From NCBI GenBank assembly GCA_025403435.1, contig CM046354.1, forward strand, positions 24,462,728 to 24,526,727: a DNA stretch of 64,000 nt. Direction: 5' to 3'. Shown piece by piece: positions 1 to 10,506 of the stretch. The stretch is from Artocarpus heterophyllus. Lineage: Eukaryota; Streptophyta; Magnoliopsida; Rosales; Moraceae. A program made the position numbers and the translations under genes. Position 1 is the stretch's first letter. Each line of letters begins with the position of its first letter. The notes beneath the pieces are model-generated. The model did no database searches, had not been told where the DNA came from, and was given only the letters and a program-made list of their open reading frames with translations.

Positions 1-113
1 CAAAGGTTTGTAAGATCTGGTTAATTTATGTATATAGCATGTCAAACTTATGTTTTGAAAAATACTCTGATGTAAAATTTTTAAAATTCCCGCTGCGCAC
101 TCTTTTTCTAACA
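1..113 (+). repeat. 3' end of a Copia-family LTR
   Basis: These bases match, with a few substitutions, the last part of the LTRs that end at 40318, 47407, 52931 and 57073. All share the run from the 'aggttagtaagatctg' area to the terminal 'aaca'. No tRNA primer-binding site follows, so this is the right end of a 3' LTR or solo LTR whose body lies left of the window. Plant unique sequence begins at about 114. Confidence 0.85.
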
Positions 114-802
114 AAAGGTACATATTTGATGATAAAAAATTAAAAAAGAAAAAATAACCGAGGGTATAGCGCTTGAATAAACATAAAACACGTGGTATAA
201 AATGGTCAATCAGCCATGGTTTGGGGCAAAGCAAACAAACACACACCTATATAGATTAGTGTATTCAACTATATGTTTTTGTTTTTTTTTTTTTTTTAAC
301 GAATAGTCAACTTTTTTCTTACGTCCTAAACAATTAACAATAATAATAATTTAGTCTCCCATTACTATTAAAAAAAGAAGTGAAATAATAATAATAATAA
401 TACAAGCATATTTGAAAAAATCAAAATATAGTCTATCAAAAAACAAAAAAAAGCAAGATATAGATACGTATGTAATACATATGGTGAATTTCAATTAGTG
501 GCTATAAAACTTGATTCTTTGGAATCTCTACTCGTTTCGAATATCTTTTTCGACCGCACATATCATCTCTTGCTGATCCGAAGTTAAAAACACTTCTTAA
601 ATTTTCACTCTAATATCCATATCTATACCCTTTATTCCCGATCAAATAGTAAAAATTATTAGTTACTTTCGCATGTCAATTTGGTCTAGTAAGTATTTGA
701 TATGATCAGTTAGCTTAGAGAATAATATTGATCACTGGAATATAATGGAAGAAGTTTTAGTGTTGACTACATCTAATTGGCTAATTAGTTAGCTTCTGCG
801 TG

Positions 803-833
<31 letters not shown>

Positions 834-1736
834 ATATATATCTGTTCAAGTAATTATGTCTAATTTCCTCGTACCTGAATTCACTTTCACAACATAATGT
901 GTGATATCTCTCGTTAGGCTATCCCCACACGTAGCTGGTGCTGATGACGATCATTTGACTTACTTGGAGTGAAATAGGTGGTAATTGATAAGTCCATCAT
1001 TTTGTATATTCTTCTTTAGGTTGTTGTCTCAAAGATTAGTGAGCCTCCTGTTAGGTTGTCTCTAGCTAACCACATTGATAAATATCTAAATATCCCTTGT
1101 TTTGTAACAACTTAATAAAGAATAGTAGTCCAAAATGGAAATTTAAAGATCAACAAATTAATAACAACATATCTACCTGAAAACAATGGCAAGGGTTATG
1201 CACAAAAATACAAAACTGAATTTGCAAAATTGGTTTTTTTCTTCTTTTTTTTTTTTTACCATTTTTCAAATATTATTTCATGTCTTCTGATTTTTTTGAA
1301 ATTACTTGAAACGGTTTTTGGCCATATCTTGCCGGCTTAGCATTCATGCGTATTACTAACCAGTCATCCATGGCAACAGACCATGGCAAGAATCATGCAC
1401 CTAAAGTGCCAGCTAGCCCATTTATGCCCACATTCATTTCCTCATTATGTTGTCAATTAACTAATATATTTTTTATTTATTCGTTTTCTTTATTTGATTC
1501 ATTTTATTTGTTTCTATCAAATCAGCATGGAACACCCACTGGTGACAATAGCCACCAATGTACAAAGACAGCCAGCACATGCATATTTAGTGAACACAAC
1601 ATCCCCTTTATTAGTCCTATATATATGGACCACTCCTCTTTAGGTTGGACAGTCATTGCTGAGGAATATATACCAAGAGATATACATATATAGATAAATC
1701 TTTGGAAGCTGCTAGAAGGTTCCAAGGAGACCACAG
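114..1736. other. Intergenic AT-rich region upstream of the BTSL-like gene
   Basis: No coding region is recognisable here. It contains homopolymer T and A tracts, a short (AAT)n run near 385-401, and a TA/TATG microsatellite at about 801-842. The stretch next to 1737 should hold the promoter and 5' UTR of the downstream gene, but I see no convincing single core promoter. Short open frames in it look random. Confidence 0.6.
801..842. repeat. (TA)n/(TATG)n microsatellite
   Basis: Alternating TA units are interrupted by three TATG units and followed by more TA. This is a simple-sequence tract in intergenic DNA. Confidence 0.9.
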
Positions 1737-2270
1737 ATGGCATTGGTAGGTAATATGGAGCATGGAAATCAAGGGAGAGATTCTATGTCAGCTCTCCTAC
1801 CTTCATGTTCATGATCCTTCACAAAGCCTTTCGTAATGAGCTTGATGAGCTTCATCAATTGACAATGGCACACCTCAATGGAAAACAAAATGTTGACATG
1901 ATTATTAAGACCTTGCCAGTTTCTGGGATTGATTTATAAGCACCATTTGGATGCCAAAAAAGAGGTATATATCCATCAGTTTTTATTTATTATATTATAT
2001 TTTTTTATGAGAAAATTGAGTAAAGAGAAAAAAAAATGATGGGAAAATGTGCAGGTGATATTTGCAACTCTTGATTCAAGACAGAAGAATTTAGTGCAAG
2101 CATACATACTTCAACGAAAGGGTGAAAAGGATCTTTTTGATCAACTATTGAGGCTTCTAAGTTGTAGTAAAAAATTGCAAAATGAACTCAGTTTCCATAG
2201 AGAAATAGTGTCCTTGACAGGAGTGTTGCAGATGTTGATTGCCAAAAACGTGGCCAAGGAAGAGGAGCAG
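1737..2270 (+). pseudogene. BTSL exons 1-2: first hemerythrin-like segment
   Basis: Exon 1 starts at ATG 1737, is open for about 20 residues, then continues in another frame with FMILHKAFRNELDEL, the family's 'F..FHKA.R.EL.EL' helix. A further shift is needed to reach IYKHHLDAKKE just before the GT donor at 1965; that peptide carries the H-HH..E pattern expected of hemerythrin iron ligands. Exon 2 (2055-2270, 72 codons, phase 0 at both ends) is clean and begins VIFATLDSRQKN, the usual continuation 'VIFPALD'. The exon 1 frame changes argue against a functional N-terminus. Confidence 0.7.
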
Positions 2271-3207
2271 GTAGAAAATCTGTAACATTCTCATATATGC
2301 ATCAGGTTTTTTTTAACAGTAAAAATCCAGATGTCAAATGTACTTGATTTAGGTATCGATAATAATAATAATAAACGCAACATGCCAACGAGGAAAAGGA
2401 TAAGGCTAAAAGTTGACTACTAAATAAAAACTCTCTATAGCATGTGATTTTAATCGAAAATAATAGTGTTTGATAGAGACAGTTTTATATGTCGAGAGAC
2501 AGGAACAAACACATGTTTACATTATATTATCTTTTTATTATTAAATTCTGTAATCAATGGATTTTGGGGACCTCCAGAGAATCAACTGAAGCAGTTGATA
2601 TGTTGTTGTCTTTCTTTCATTATAGTATCTTAAAGTTTAGCAAAGTCAATGACTTTCCGGAAAATAAATAATAGAGTATTTTGAATGGTGCACCCCTAAT
2701 GTTTCCTTAGCACTATCCCTCTGGGGGTGTTTTAGTTCTATTTGGTCAAATACATAGCGACAAACTTCTATCTTCCTTTTATTACAATATTTTTGAACAA
2801 GTTCCACGATAACAAGCCCATGAGTTTTCTTATTGATGATAATAGTGGCAATATCACGTTTCAAAATTGGATTCTAGATTTTTTTTTTTTTTTGCATTTA
2901 GAATTCTAAATTTTACAGTTTTTTTTTTTTCAATGCATTATAATTAATAAATAAAAGATAACCAGTATCCCAAATGTAAAAAATGAAAGGTTTCTGTTGC
3001 ACAGAATTTGAATTTTCTTCCATTCATTAGCATTTTTTTCCCATTTTTATCCAAAAATACTGTCTTTCTAATGTTATAAGGAAAAATGTTAACAGATCAG
3101 ATACCAAAAAAGTGCTCCATGAAATTCCTATTTCTTCTTGATAATATGAACAAAGTACAAAGAACAAAGATCAAAGATGAAATTATTCTATTAATGTTCC
3201 TTTTTAG

Positions 3208-3749
3208 GTGTTTCCCTTGCTGTCTGAGAATTTCACGCCGGAAGAGCAGGCCTCTTTTGTGTGGCATTTCCTTGGCAGCCTGCCCACTTACGTGTTGACT
3301 AAGTTACTTTCATGGATATCAGCCTCCCTTTCAACTTGTGAATATCAGGATCTGTTAAACTGTTTAGGCAAGATAGTGTCTGACGAAAAGCTTATACAGC
3401 AGGTGAATTTTTGGAACTTGTTCAGAAAATGAAATTCTTCTGTTATTCACCTAGAAAAGAGCTAATTACGTGGACTGTTTTTATTTAAAAGGCCATTTTC
3501 AACTGGCTTGGAAGGAAAGATTCCCATGATACCAAGTTCAATGTTCCTATGGAGAAAGAAAATTGTGAAAGTCGGTACACTGGAACACATCCCATAGATG
3601 ATATATTGCTCTGGAATAAGGCCATTAAAAGAGACTTGAATGAAATATTTGATAAGATTAAAAGAATGTATCTCTCTGGCCGATTTCACAAGTCAATTAT
3701 CTTTCGAAGAAATGTTACGGTTCAAAGCTAAAATCTGCATCTTTCACAG
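3208..3749 (+). pseudogene. BTSL exons 3-4: end of hemerythrin 1, start of hemerythrin 2
   Basis: Exon 3 (3208-3402, 65 codons) reads VFPLLSENFTPEEQASFVW and ends DEKLIQQ, matching the family's 'V.PLL...F..EEQASLVW' helix. Exon 4 begins AIFNWLGRKD at 3492 and contains THPIDDILLWNKAIKRDL, the opening helix of the second hemerythrin domain. At about 3720 the frame carrying the conserved ICIFHS peptide differs from the frame carrying the rest of the exon, which runs into TAA at 3729. That histidine normally belongs to the metal site. Confidence 0.7.
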
Positions 3750-3912
3750 GTTTTTTTTTTTTTTTTTTTGGTAATTTTACTAGCTGAATTTTTACTCTTA
3801 TTGAAATAAACTAGCTGGACATTATAGAGAAACTTCGTTTTTTTTTTTTTTTTATGCTTGTTTCTTTTATTTGTTTAAAAGTACTTACTTCTCTGGCTGT
3901 AATATTGCCAAG

Positions 3913-4615
3913 GACAAGGTCATATTTCCAGCAGTATATAGAGGGACTTCATTTTTCCATCATCATGCTGAAGTCAAACGTAAATTCAATGAGTTTTGGA
4001 CTCTGATTCAAAGTTCCAGAACAAGCTGAATTTCATTGAAAATTATTTTCTTGTACTGATAAAATAATGGAAACGATAAGCAGGCAATTCTATATTGAGG
4101 AAGTCCAGGTGATCTTTCCTTACTTATGTGACCCTTCTGAGAGAATATCTTTCCTTCTTCCAGATGATTTTGTACTTTATTCTTACTTCTAAGTCAGTGT
4201 TGAATTGGTAGGAACCATAAGAAAATATCCCATATTTATTCCTGAATTTGGCTATCCTCTCAACATGTGTAGGTTCTTCCACTTGCTAGAGAGAAATTTA
4301 GTGGCGAAAAACAACTGGAACTTTTGCACCAGAGCTTGTGCATGATGCCCTTGAAAGTGATCGAGCACGTCTTACCATGGTGATAGGCACAACGAAATAC
4401 AACAAAGCGAAAAGATTTCTCACAAATTTGCGATTGGCAGGTTTTAACTACTTTCCTTATGATGGTTTCTTGTTTAAAAGACAATTACTGGTGTTAGATA
4501 TTTCTCAAACAACTTTTATTCTGACTCAAAACCAGCATCAGATACTGGTCTGGTAAATCTCTTTTGTAGTTGGGCTAGCAAGGTGGACAAACAGGATTTT
4601 TGCTCATTTTCAAGT
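3913..4615 (+). pseudogene. BTSL exons 5-7: second hemerythrin-like segment
   Basis: Exon 5 (3913-4108) opens DKVIFPAV as in the family, meets TGA after about 38 codons, and resumes in another frame as KIMETISRQFYIEEVQ, which itself follows a TGA. Exon 6 (4273-4440) reads VLPLAREKFSGEKQLELL...LPW, then needs a one-base shift near 4375 to continue NKAKRFLTNLRLA. Exon 7 (from 4536) joins in phase to give SDTGLVNLFCSWASK, like the family's 'D.ALVTLFCGWACKG'. The end of exon 7 is uncertain: a GTAAG donor follows 4615, but the frame stays open to 4828. Confidence 0.65.
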
Positions 4616-4814
4616 GTAAGAGGATTCTGTCCTACCATAAGATCATGCAATGGCAATAGATTACAATTTGACCACCACTCATGTTGTTTCCGCAGGTTAG
4701 GAGTAACCAATACGAATTTAAATGGCATCTCTCTCTCTTCAGCTAATTCATCCTTTATCTGCTTGACTCTCACAGTTCTAGTTTCATCACTTAACTCCAA
4801 GTCTTTGTATCCAG

Positions 4815-5594
4815 GAAACATTCAATGAAGTCTCTAAAGAACAGCCAATTGATGTCATATTCAAAGTTCATAAAGCCATATGCCGATACTTGGGATATTT
4901 GAGCATTGAATCTGGCAGGGTTAGAGACGGAGACGAGGCTTTTCAACACCAATTCTTTGGAAGATTTTGCTTGCTGTGGGGTTTGTACAGAGCTCATAGT
5001 AACTCTGATGACAACATTATACACCCGTCACTTGAATCTAGAGAGGCATTTCAGAATGTGACTCGCTCTTACAAGCTGGATCACGAGCAAGAGGAGAAAA
5101 TTTTCAAAGATATTGCATGTGTTCTTTCTCAGCTTTCACAAAATCATGGAAACTCGAAAATTGTTCACATAAGAAAGGAGTCAAATACAAGTACCTTTGA
5201 ATTCTCCGCATTCCATGATAGGGGATGTGTGACAAACTATTCAGAGTTATCTACTAAGCTTGAAGTGATGTGCAAGTCTAGAAGAATGATGGTGGATCAG
5301 CATATTTCAAGGGAAGAATATGAGCTCTGGCCATTGTTTGGAAGCCATTTTTCTGTGGAAGAGCAAAACAAAATTGTTGGCTTTGTGTTAGGGTCTACAG
5401 GTTCCAAAGTGCTTCAGTTACTATTGCCATGGGTGACTTCAGCACTTACTCAAGTTGAAAAATATAAAATGATGAGCACATTGAAGCAGGTAACAAAATT
5501 ACAATGTTTAGTGCGCGGCTAGATGAATGCTTGAAAGGAGATTCAGAATCACTTTTAGAAGCTAAGTTATCAAAGACCAACATATCTCCAAAAG
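4815..5594 (+). pseudogene. BTSL exon 8: third hemerythrin-like domain
   Basis: This is the largest coding block, open for about 235 codons from the acceptor at 4815. It contains PIDVIFKVHKAICRYL, FFGRFCLLWGLYRAHSNSDD, SYKLDHEQEEKIF and DQHISREEYELWPLFGSHFS, all family motifs; the H and E residues in 'RAHSN..D' and 'DQH...EE' are expected iron ligands. The 'VFPALE' motif is diverged to IIHPSLE. At about 5495 the frame carrying MF(S)xxLDECLKG differs by one base from the upstream frame, which ends at TAG 5521. A GTATGC donor follows 5594. Confidence 0.75.
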
Positions 5595-5706
5595 GTATGC
5601 GATAGACAAAGGGAAAAAGATACACTAACATTATTTTTATCACTGCTTTTATGTGAAGAACCCTCAAATTTTCTTAACTTTCTTTCAATTTCTGCTGAAT
5701 TTCTAG

Positions 5707-6160
5707 GAAGCATGGGTCAGAGTGATCGGATGTTTAGGCCCCATGACATGAAAAGGGTTTGTCTGGACACAACTTCTGATCAAAGGAGAGGGGCAAATCT
5801 TCTTCCGAAATATATGACGTGGTTGGAGTCCAACAATAATTGTCTTTCTTATTAATTGTCTTTTATGAAGTTCACTTGCTGGCTTCTCTCTTGTACATGA
5901 TGTAATATTTCTCTGGCCATGATTCCTAACTCACGTGATATCAACTCTTTTACTTTTAGTCACTGGATGGCTTCTCAGAAGAGACTTCCTCAAGTAGCTG
6001 AAAAACTAATAGAGAAGTCGCCATCATTACGCGATCTCCAGGGGAATGTATTTGGCTGTGAACACTACAAGAGAAACTGCAAACTCCGAGCTCCTTGTTG
6101 TGGATGGTTGTTTGCCTGTAGTTTTTGCCATGACAGAATGAGTGACCACCCAATGGATAA
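5707..6160 (+). pseudogene. BTSL exons 9-10: linker and CHY zinc finger
   Basis: A linker exon begins at 5707 after a TTTCTAG acceptor and is open to TAA near 5855; its 3' border is unclear. The next segment, about 5968-6160, reads MASQKRLPQ and then FGCEHYKRNCKLRAPCC and FACSFCHDRMSDH, an almost complete CHY zinc finger (C-H-Y followed by paired CC, CxxC and H ligands). It ends at a GTGAGT donor. This segment is in good condition. Confidence 0.75.
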
Positions 6161-7703
6161 GTGAGTTTATTGCATTGCTACATAGGGGTATCAATTTTGG
6201 ACCACTTTATGACCTAATTGGAACTAGCTTTTGCTTCCTTTTTCAGGCGGTAGAAGAAAAGTAAAATCTACGAGTTATCACGTAGTGCACGGGGCCACAT
6301 ATTTTAGAATGGAACAAATATTAATATTTAGATCCTTTATTAAGCAATCATAACATTAAAATAAAGTTTATCAAATCTTATTGAAATTGTGGTAAAAGTT
6401 TTAAAAAAAAAAAAATTTGAATAGTGCCATTTTGTGGTTTTGATTAAAATTCTTGTGGAAAGCCTAAAGGACAATTGGGAATTGCTATTTGAGGGCACCC
6501 TAAAAGTCCTTTTCACATAAAGCAATGCGAGTAGTGTGTTTGGCAAAGAAAAAAAAAAAGATCTAAAAACACTTTGCCGAAATACCAATGCTTTTAAAGT
6601 TACTAGTTATCATTAAAAAGATGAGATTTTTGGCATTTGTTTTAGGACCTAAGGTTTACCTTGACTCTTATTTTAGTCCTCAATACTTAAAAAGTCTCAT
6701 TTTGATCCCCAATATTTTATTTTGTTTCATTTTTTAAGCTTCTTTATATGAGTTAGGTGTTAAATACTTGACAGAGTATTCTTAAAAATGTCTCTTTGGT
6801 CTCTATTCTATTAGTTTATTTCACTTTTAATTTCTAATCTATTACTTTGTTTTATTTTGATCCATCCATTAGCAAGGTACCATTAGGATCAAAATTAAAA
6901 ATAAAAAATAAAAAAATAAAGCAAGAAATTAAATGCAACGATTCCAATTCTTGTAACTAAAATAAACAATTTATCATTTTGTTATTTAGATAAGCTTTAA
7001 TTTATTTTAAAATATGTAAAGTTGAATATTTAATGTCAATATATTATATATGTACATGTATGTATATTAATTATGATTATCTATTACAGTATATGAATAT
7101 ACGTGTGTGTGTTTGTACAAATCATGATGAATAGTTTGTTGTTTAAAATGCATGATTTTTTAATACTTATATACTAGTATTAAAAATTCCTTATCTTTCT
7201 CTAAATCAAAATTCATCTTACTAGCAATCTGGTAAAATTGTTTTCTTTTTCCAACTACATTCATCAAAATCATTATATTCGGTTTTTCAGTTTAAGTTTT
7301 TTAAAATTAGTCCCTAATAATTCCTACTTATGTAAGAGGGACAAAAAAAAGACAAAGTAATAGATTAAAATTAAGGACTAAGGTTAGACATTTTATAACT
7401 TTTTTGTTAAATATTTAACTCCAAACTAACTAAAGGATCGAAACTGAAACAAAATAATAGATTACATATCAAAATGGAATTTTTTAAATGTCAAGGACTA
7501 AATTAAAAATTAATCCATCATATTATGCTTTTAATTTTCCATTTGCTATAAGTAAAAGTACAACGCAAAAATTTCAAACTAGCCCAAAGAAATTCCAAAA
7601 TATCATTCAACCACTATTAAAAACAACATTTGACAATCAAACTAGTTTTTAGAAAGCCACGCCAACCAGCCCTGTAATTGATATCGTGCTCTGCCATTTG
7701 CAG
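6161..7703. other. BTSL intron 10 with TIR element
   Basis: This 1.5-kb AT-rich interval separates two CHY/CTCHY exons. It holds an inverted-repeat element described separately, a short TG/TA-rich tract near 7100-7120, and no coding sequence. Confidence 0.7.
6671..7504. mobile_element. Inverted-repeat (MITE or MULE-like) element
   Basis: The left arm near 6671-6730 and the right arm near 7441-7504 are imperfect reverse complements. Both contain, in matching order, TTTAGTCCT, a TTAAAAA run, CATTTTGAT and TATTTTGTTTC. No transposase frame lies between them. The outer ends, and hence the target duplication, could not be fixed by eye. The superfamily is unassigned. Confidence 0.6.
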
Positions 7704-7841
7704 GAAAGCAACAACAGAAATGATGTGCATGCGATGCCTGGAAATTCAGCCATTAAGGCCCAAATGCAGGACACCTTCATGCAATGAATTTCCAACGGCC
7801 AAGTACTGTTGCAGTATATGCAAACTTTTTGATGATGAAAG
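7704..7841 (+). pseudogene. BTSL exon 11: end of CHY, start of CTCHY zinc finger
   Basis: The exon joins in phase to the previous one (D-K|K-A) and reads MMCMRCLEIQP, CRTPSCNEFPTAKYCCSICKLFDDER. These CxxC pairs match the CHY-to-CTCHY zinc-ligand series of BRUTUS proteins. Acceptor CAG ends at 7703 and donor GTAGAT begins at 7842. No frame lesion is visible. Confidence 0.8.
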
Positions 7842-8825
7842 GTAGATGGGTTCCATTTGTGAAATCTAAGATTGTCATTAACCAATTGCTTAATTAAGGA
7901 ACAGACAAATTAATGTGATTAAGTTGTTAAGAATTTCTCTACATTTTCAAACTTGTATCTAAGTTTGAAGTACTATTTGTTACGTAAAAATAGAATATTT
8001 CTATTTTATCCCCATCAGGCAGAAGCCCTACTGCCTGACATGGAGGCAGATGGGGCTCGCACCACATTGGATTATAAATCATTTTGCATAAAGATAATGA
8101 CGTCATACGTTCTCCATAGCTAAAATTTTCTAAAATATTGCGATGTCCAAGACGATAAACTGGTATCATCCTTCTATATTATCTTCGCTATTTCTTCAAA
8201 CTCATTGTACATTAGAAGGATTAAACCTAATCTTCTGCTTAGGCATTATGCATGTTCTCTATTCATTAAACTTTATGGGAAAAAAAATAGAAAATTTTAT
8301 TAGAAAGGAAAATAAGATAAATATATGATGTTTTTCATTTAATTTTTCTTTTAAAGCTACAGATAAGAATAACTTAACAAACTAAAGCTTCTCAACAAAC
8401 TGGAAATGCAGGTTTAAGAAGTTGGGCAGGGGTAAAACAAAAAGTACCAAAACAAAAATCATAACTTCCTGTCATGGGATTTTTCTAGTTTTCTTTTTTT
8501 TAATTTTCTTCTTCTTCTTCTTCTTCTTTTTTGAACTAGGATAAGGTATTTGAACTCTTGACCTTAACAGTAAATTCAAAAAGGTAAAATTTACTATTAG
8601 GCTATGCTTGCAACCACATATAAGTTATTTAAGAAAACTAAAGATGTCCTACTAATTCATAGCATTGAAATTATAAAATAAAAAAACAAAAAAATAAGAA
8701 AAGGCCCAAGGTTGCCATTCAGCCCTTTCTTTGTCCTTAAAATATTGGCTTTGTATTTTTGCTTATAAATTTAATCTTGATTATCTACAAGCAGTTTTTA
8801 GGCATTGAAATCATTGTGGCTACAG
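7842..8825. other. BTSL intron 11
   Basis: AT-rich intron sequence with a (CTT)n tract at about 8509-8527. No exon, RNA gene or mobile-element ends are visible. Confidence 0.6.
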
Positions 8826-9048
8826 GAATGTCTATCGTTGCCCATTCTGCGATATATGCCGCGTCGGAAAGGGTCTAGGCATCGACTATTTTCATTGTAT
8901 GACCTGCAACTGTTGTCTCTCTATAAGATTGTTGAGCCATAAGTGCATGGGAAACTGCCTAGAAACCAGCTGCCCACTTTGCAACGAGTTCTTATTCACA
9001 TCAACTACACCAGTCAGAGTTTTACCTTGTGACTCAACTTGCCTTGGG
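8826..9048 (+). pseudogene. BTSL exon 12: CTCHY zinc finger and RING start
   Basis: The exon joins in phase (AG|G, Arg) and reads NVYRCPFCDICRVGKGLG, DYFHCMTCNCC, LLSHKCMGN and SCPLCNEFLFTS, all typical of CTCHY plus the first RING CxxC. The family's VYHCPFC is VYRCPFC here. The RING then reads VLPCDSTCLG where the family has LPCGHxMHxxC: the CxH and second His ligands are missing, as from a deletion of about four codons. Donor GTAACT starts at 9049. Confidence 0.8.
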
Positions 9049-9164
9049 GTAACTATTTTTTTTCTCAATATCTTGGTTATTTTCATTTTTACTATGTAAC
9101 ATCTCTTTCTCTTAGTTGACTGATTGAACTATCTCTTATACCTTGTACTATGATATCTTGTCGG

Positions 9165-9225
9165 GCATGCGAGTCAAGTCCCTACAGATGCTTAATCTGC
9201 AAACAGTTTTTAGGAGACACAATGG
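9165..9225 (+). pseudogene. BTSL exon 13: second half of RING finger
   Basis: The frame reads SPYRCLICKQFLGDTM, equivalent to the family's 'YTCPICSKSLGDM' with P changed to L between the zinc cysteines. A GTGATT donor follows at 9226 in phase 0. The acceptor is uncertain. The usual last exons (a 'YF.MLDALL' helix and a C-terminal zinc ribbon 'ILCNDC...HWLYHKC') are not found in the next 4 kb. Confidence 0.6.
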
Positions 9226-10050
9226 TGATTAAACTATTGACTTGAAAAATGCTATCTATCACCATTGTTGACAAAATCGCTGTAGAGCTGACAGTACATT
9301 AGAATTATAACATAAAACTCGGAACTCAACTATCGATGCTTCATTAGTGATAATAAGAAACAATGCTCTATCAATGTGTTCAATATCTACATGTTTACTA
9401 AGTTCATGTTAAAAACTTTTTCTTTAATATATATACCAGAGAAAGAAATGACATGAATGGTGACAACATATAGAACTGTTAGAGTATGGTGACGCGAATT
9501 TAGTTTGGTCCGACCTGAAATATTCGCAATATGAACCGTTGTTTTTGGACCGTTTAGTTTGTGTTTTTGGGGTTTTGTCTATACCTATATATATTGTGTA
9601 TTGCGTTAGAGTTTTATAGTTAGCGACTTTTTAGCCTCTCTAACGTCTCTATTGTAATCTTTACAAGTTTAGTAATTTTCTTCTCCTTTGCCTGTGGTTT
9701 TTTTTTCCGTTTTTGGTTTCTACGTAAATTCTCTATGTTGTTGTTCTGTCTCTATTGCATTATTTTCATAACAAGAACCAAGAATTCGTAAGAGCAAACA
9801 CCGAGATCCACATGAAAAAACCTTAAATGTGAATATTTTTTGCTTGATTCTCTATTTAAGCCTTGCCCATAAATCTTATTGAGGAGCAGACCAGTGAACT
9901 TCTAACAGTCACTTGGAAAGAACTTGTTGAATTATATGCGTCCAATAAAAAATCTTTTCTGAACTTTTCCACAGAAGCGAAATATCTTTTTCCTTCTCTT
10001 TCTCTGTCCACTAACCTTAACTAAAAGAGATTCTCCAACCAAAATTTCAG
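9226..10050. other. Interval between RING exon and the unknown exons
   Basis: Non-coding AT-rich sequence holding one complete solo LTR (9477-9773). Nothing else is recognisable. Confidence 0.6.
9477..9773 (+). mobile_element. 297-bp solo LTR with 5-bp target duplication
   Basis: The sequence begins TGTTAGAG and ends ATAACA. It is flanked on both sides by AGAAC (9472-9476 and 9774-9778), a perfect 5-bp target-site duplication. It carries a TATA-like 'ctatatatat' stretch near 9583-9598 and T-rich polyadenylation-like sequence. The length and TGTTA...AACA ends fit a small Copia or TRIM element reduced to one LTR by recombination. No second copy occurs in the window. Confidence 0.9.
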
Positions 10051-10506
10051 AAGGCATCAGCAGAATCCTCAGTTAAGGTGGGTCATGATGGGAACATGAA
10101 AATGTACGACAATGATGAAAGAAGAATTGAAGAAACCTCATCATGGACCAATGAAAACTCTTCAATATGTTCTTTTAGCTTTGCAAGCTTTTGGGTAGGT
10201 CAAACTTTCTAATTTGAATATGAATTTTTTTTTTTAAAGGTTATGAAGCAACTATTTAATTTTTTGTGTACTCTACATCTACAGGCAAAGAGATTGTTTC
10301 CTTTTCTGTTATGGTTTGGTCTTGGAAGAGTGCAAAGGGTTGGTAAAGGAATACATTATGTGGTTGAAGGAAACAAAATTATGGACACCTTCTTGCTATG
10401 TTGCTTTGCGATATGCTCTTTGGTGGTGTTCTGTGTCATGACCAGTCTTGCAGTTTTGTTGTCTCTCAAGCTTGTGAGAGGCGACAAGTATATTTTCCCA
10501 TGGTAG
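10051..10506 (+). CDS. Two in-phase exons, unknown protein C-terminus with membrane segment
   Basis: Exon a (10051-10194) follows a TTTCAG acceptor, is open for exactly 48 codons and ends at GTAGGT. Exon b starts at 10285 after CTACAG and stays in phase to TAG ending at 10506. The joined 121 residues begin with an acidic, Ser-rich stretch, then KRLFPFLLWFGLGRVQR, and one strong hydrophobic helix within FLLCCFAICSLVVFCVM. I do not recognise the family. No start codon is evident, so an upstream part is missing. The BTSL RING exon also ends in phase 0, so these could be alternative terminal exons of that gene or the tail of an unrelated broken gene. Confidence 0.45.

Larger units (their letters stand above)
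1737..9225 (+). pseudogene. BRUTUS-like (BTSL) hemerythrin/CHY-RING gene, decayed
   Basis: The exons spell the BRUTUS/BTSL architecture in order: hemerythrin-type helices, CHY zinc finger, CTCHY zinc finger, RING. In plants these proteins are iron-binding E3 ubiquitin ligases that restrain the iron-deficiency response. Supported exons are about 1737-1964, 2055-2270, 3208-3402, 3492-3749, 3913-4108, 4273-4440, 4536-4615, 4815-5594, 5707-5855, 5968-6160, 7704-7841, 8826-9048 and 9165-9225, most with GT-AG borders. Family-like peptides change frame inside exons near 1795, 1905, 3720, 4020, 4375 and 5495, with in-frame stops. The RING lacks its central CxH loop. Introns are retained, so it is not a retrocopy. 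It may be a recent pseudogene, a diverged paralogue with different splicing, or partly assembly error. Family assignment is firm; non-function is inferred. Confidence 0.8.

Noticed and set aside
1737..9225. BTSL exons as fragments captured by a Helitron or Pack-MULE
   Set aside because: Exons and introns follow the full gene order over 7.5 kb with no enclosing element ends, which fits an in-place decayed gene better.
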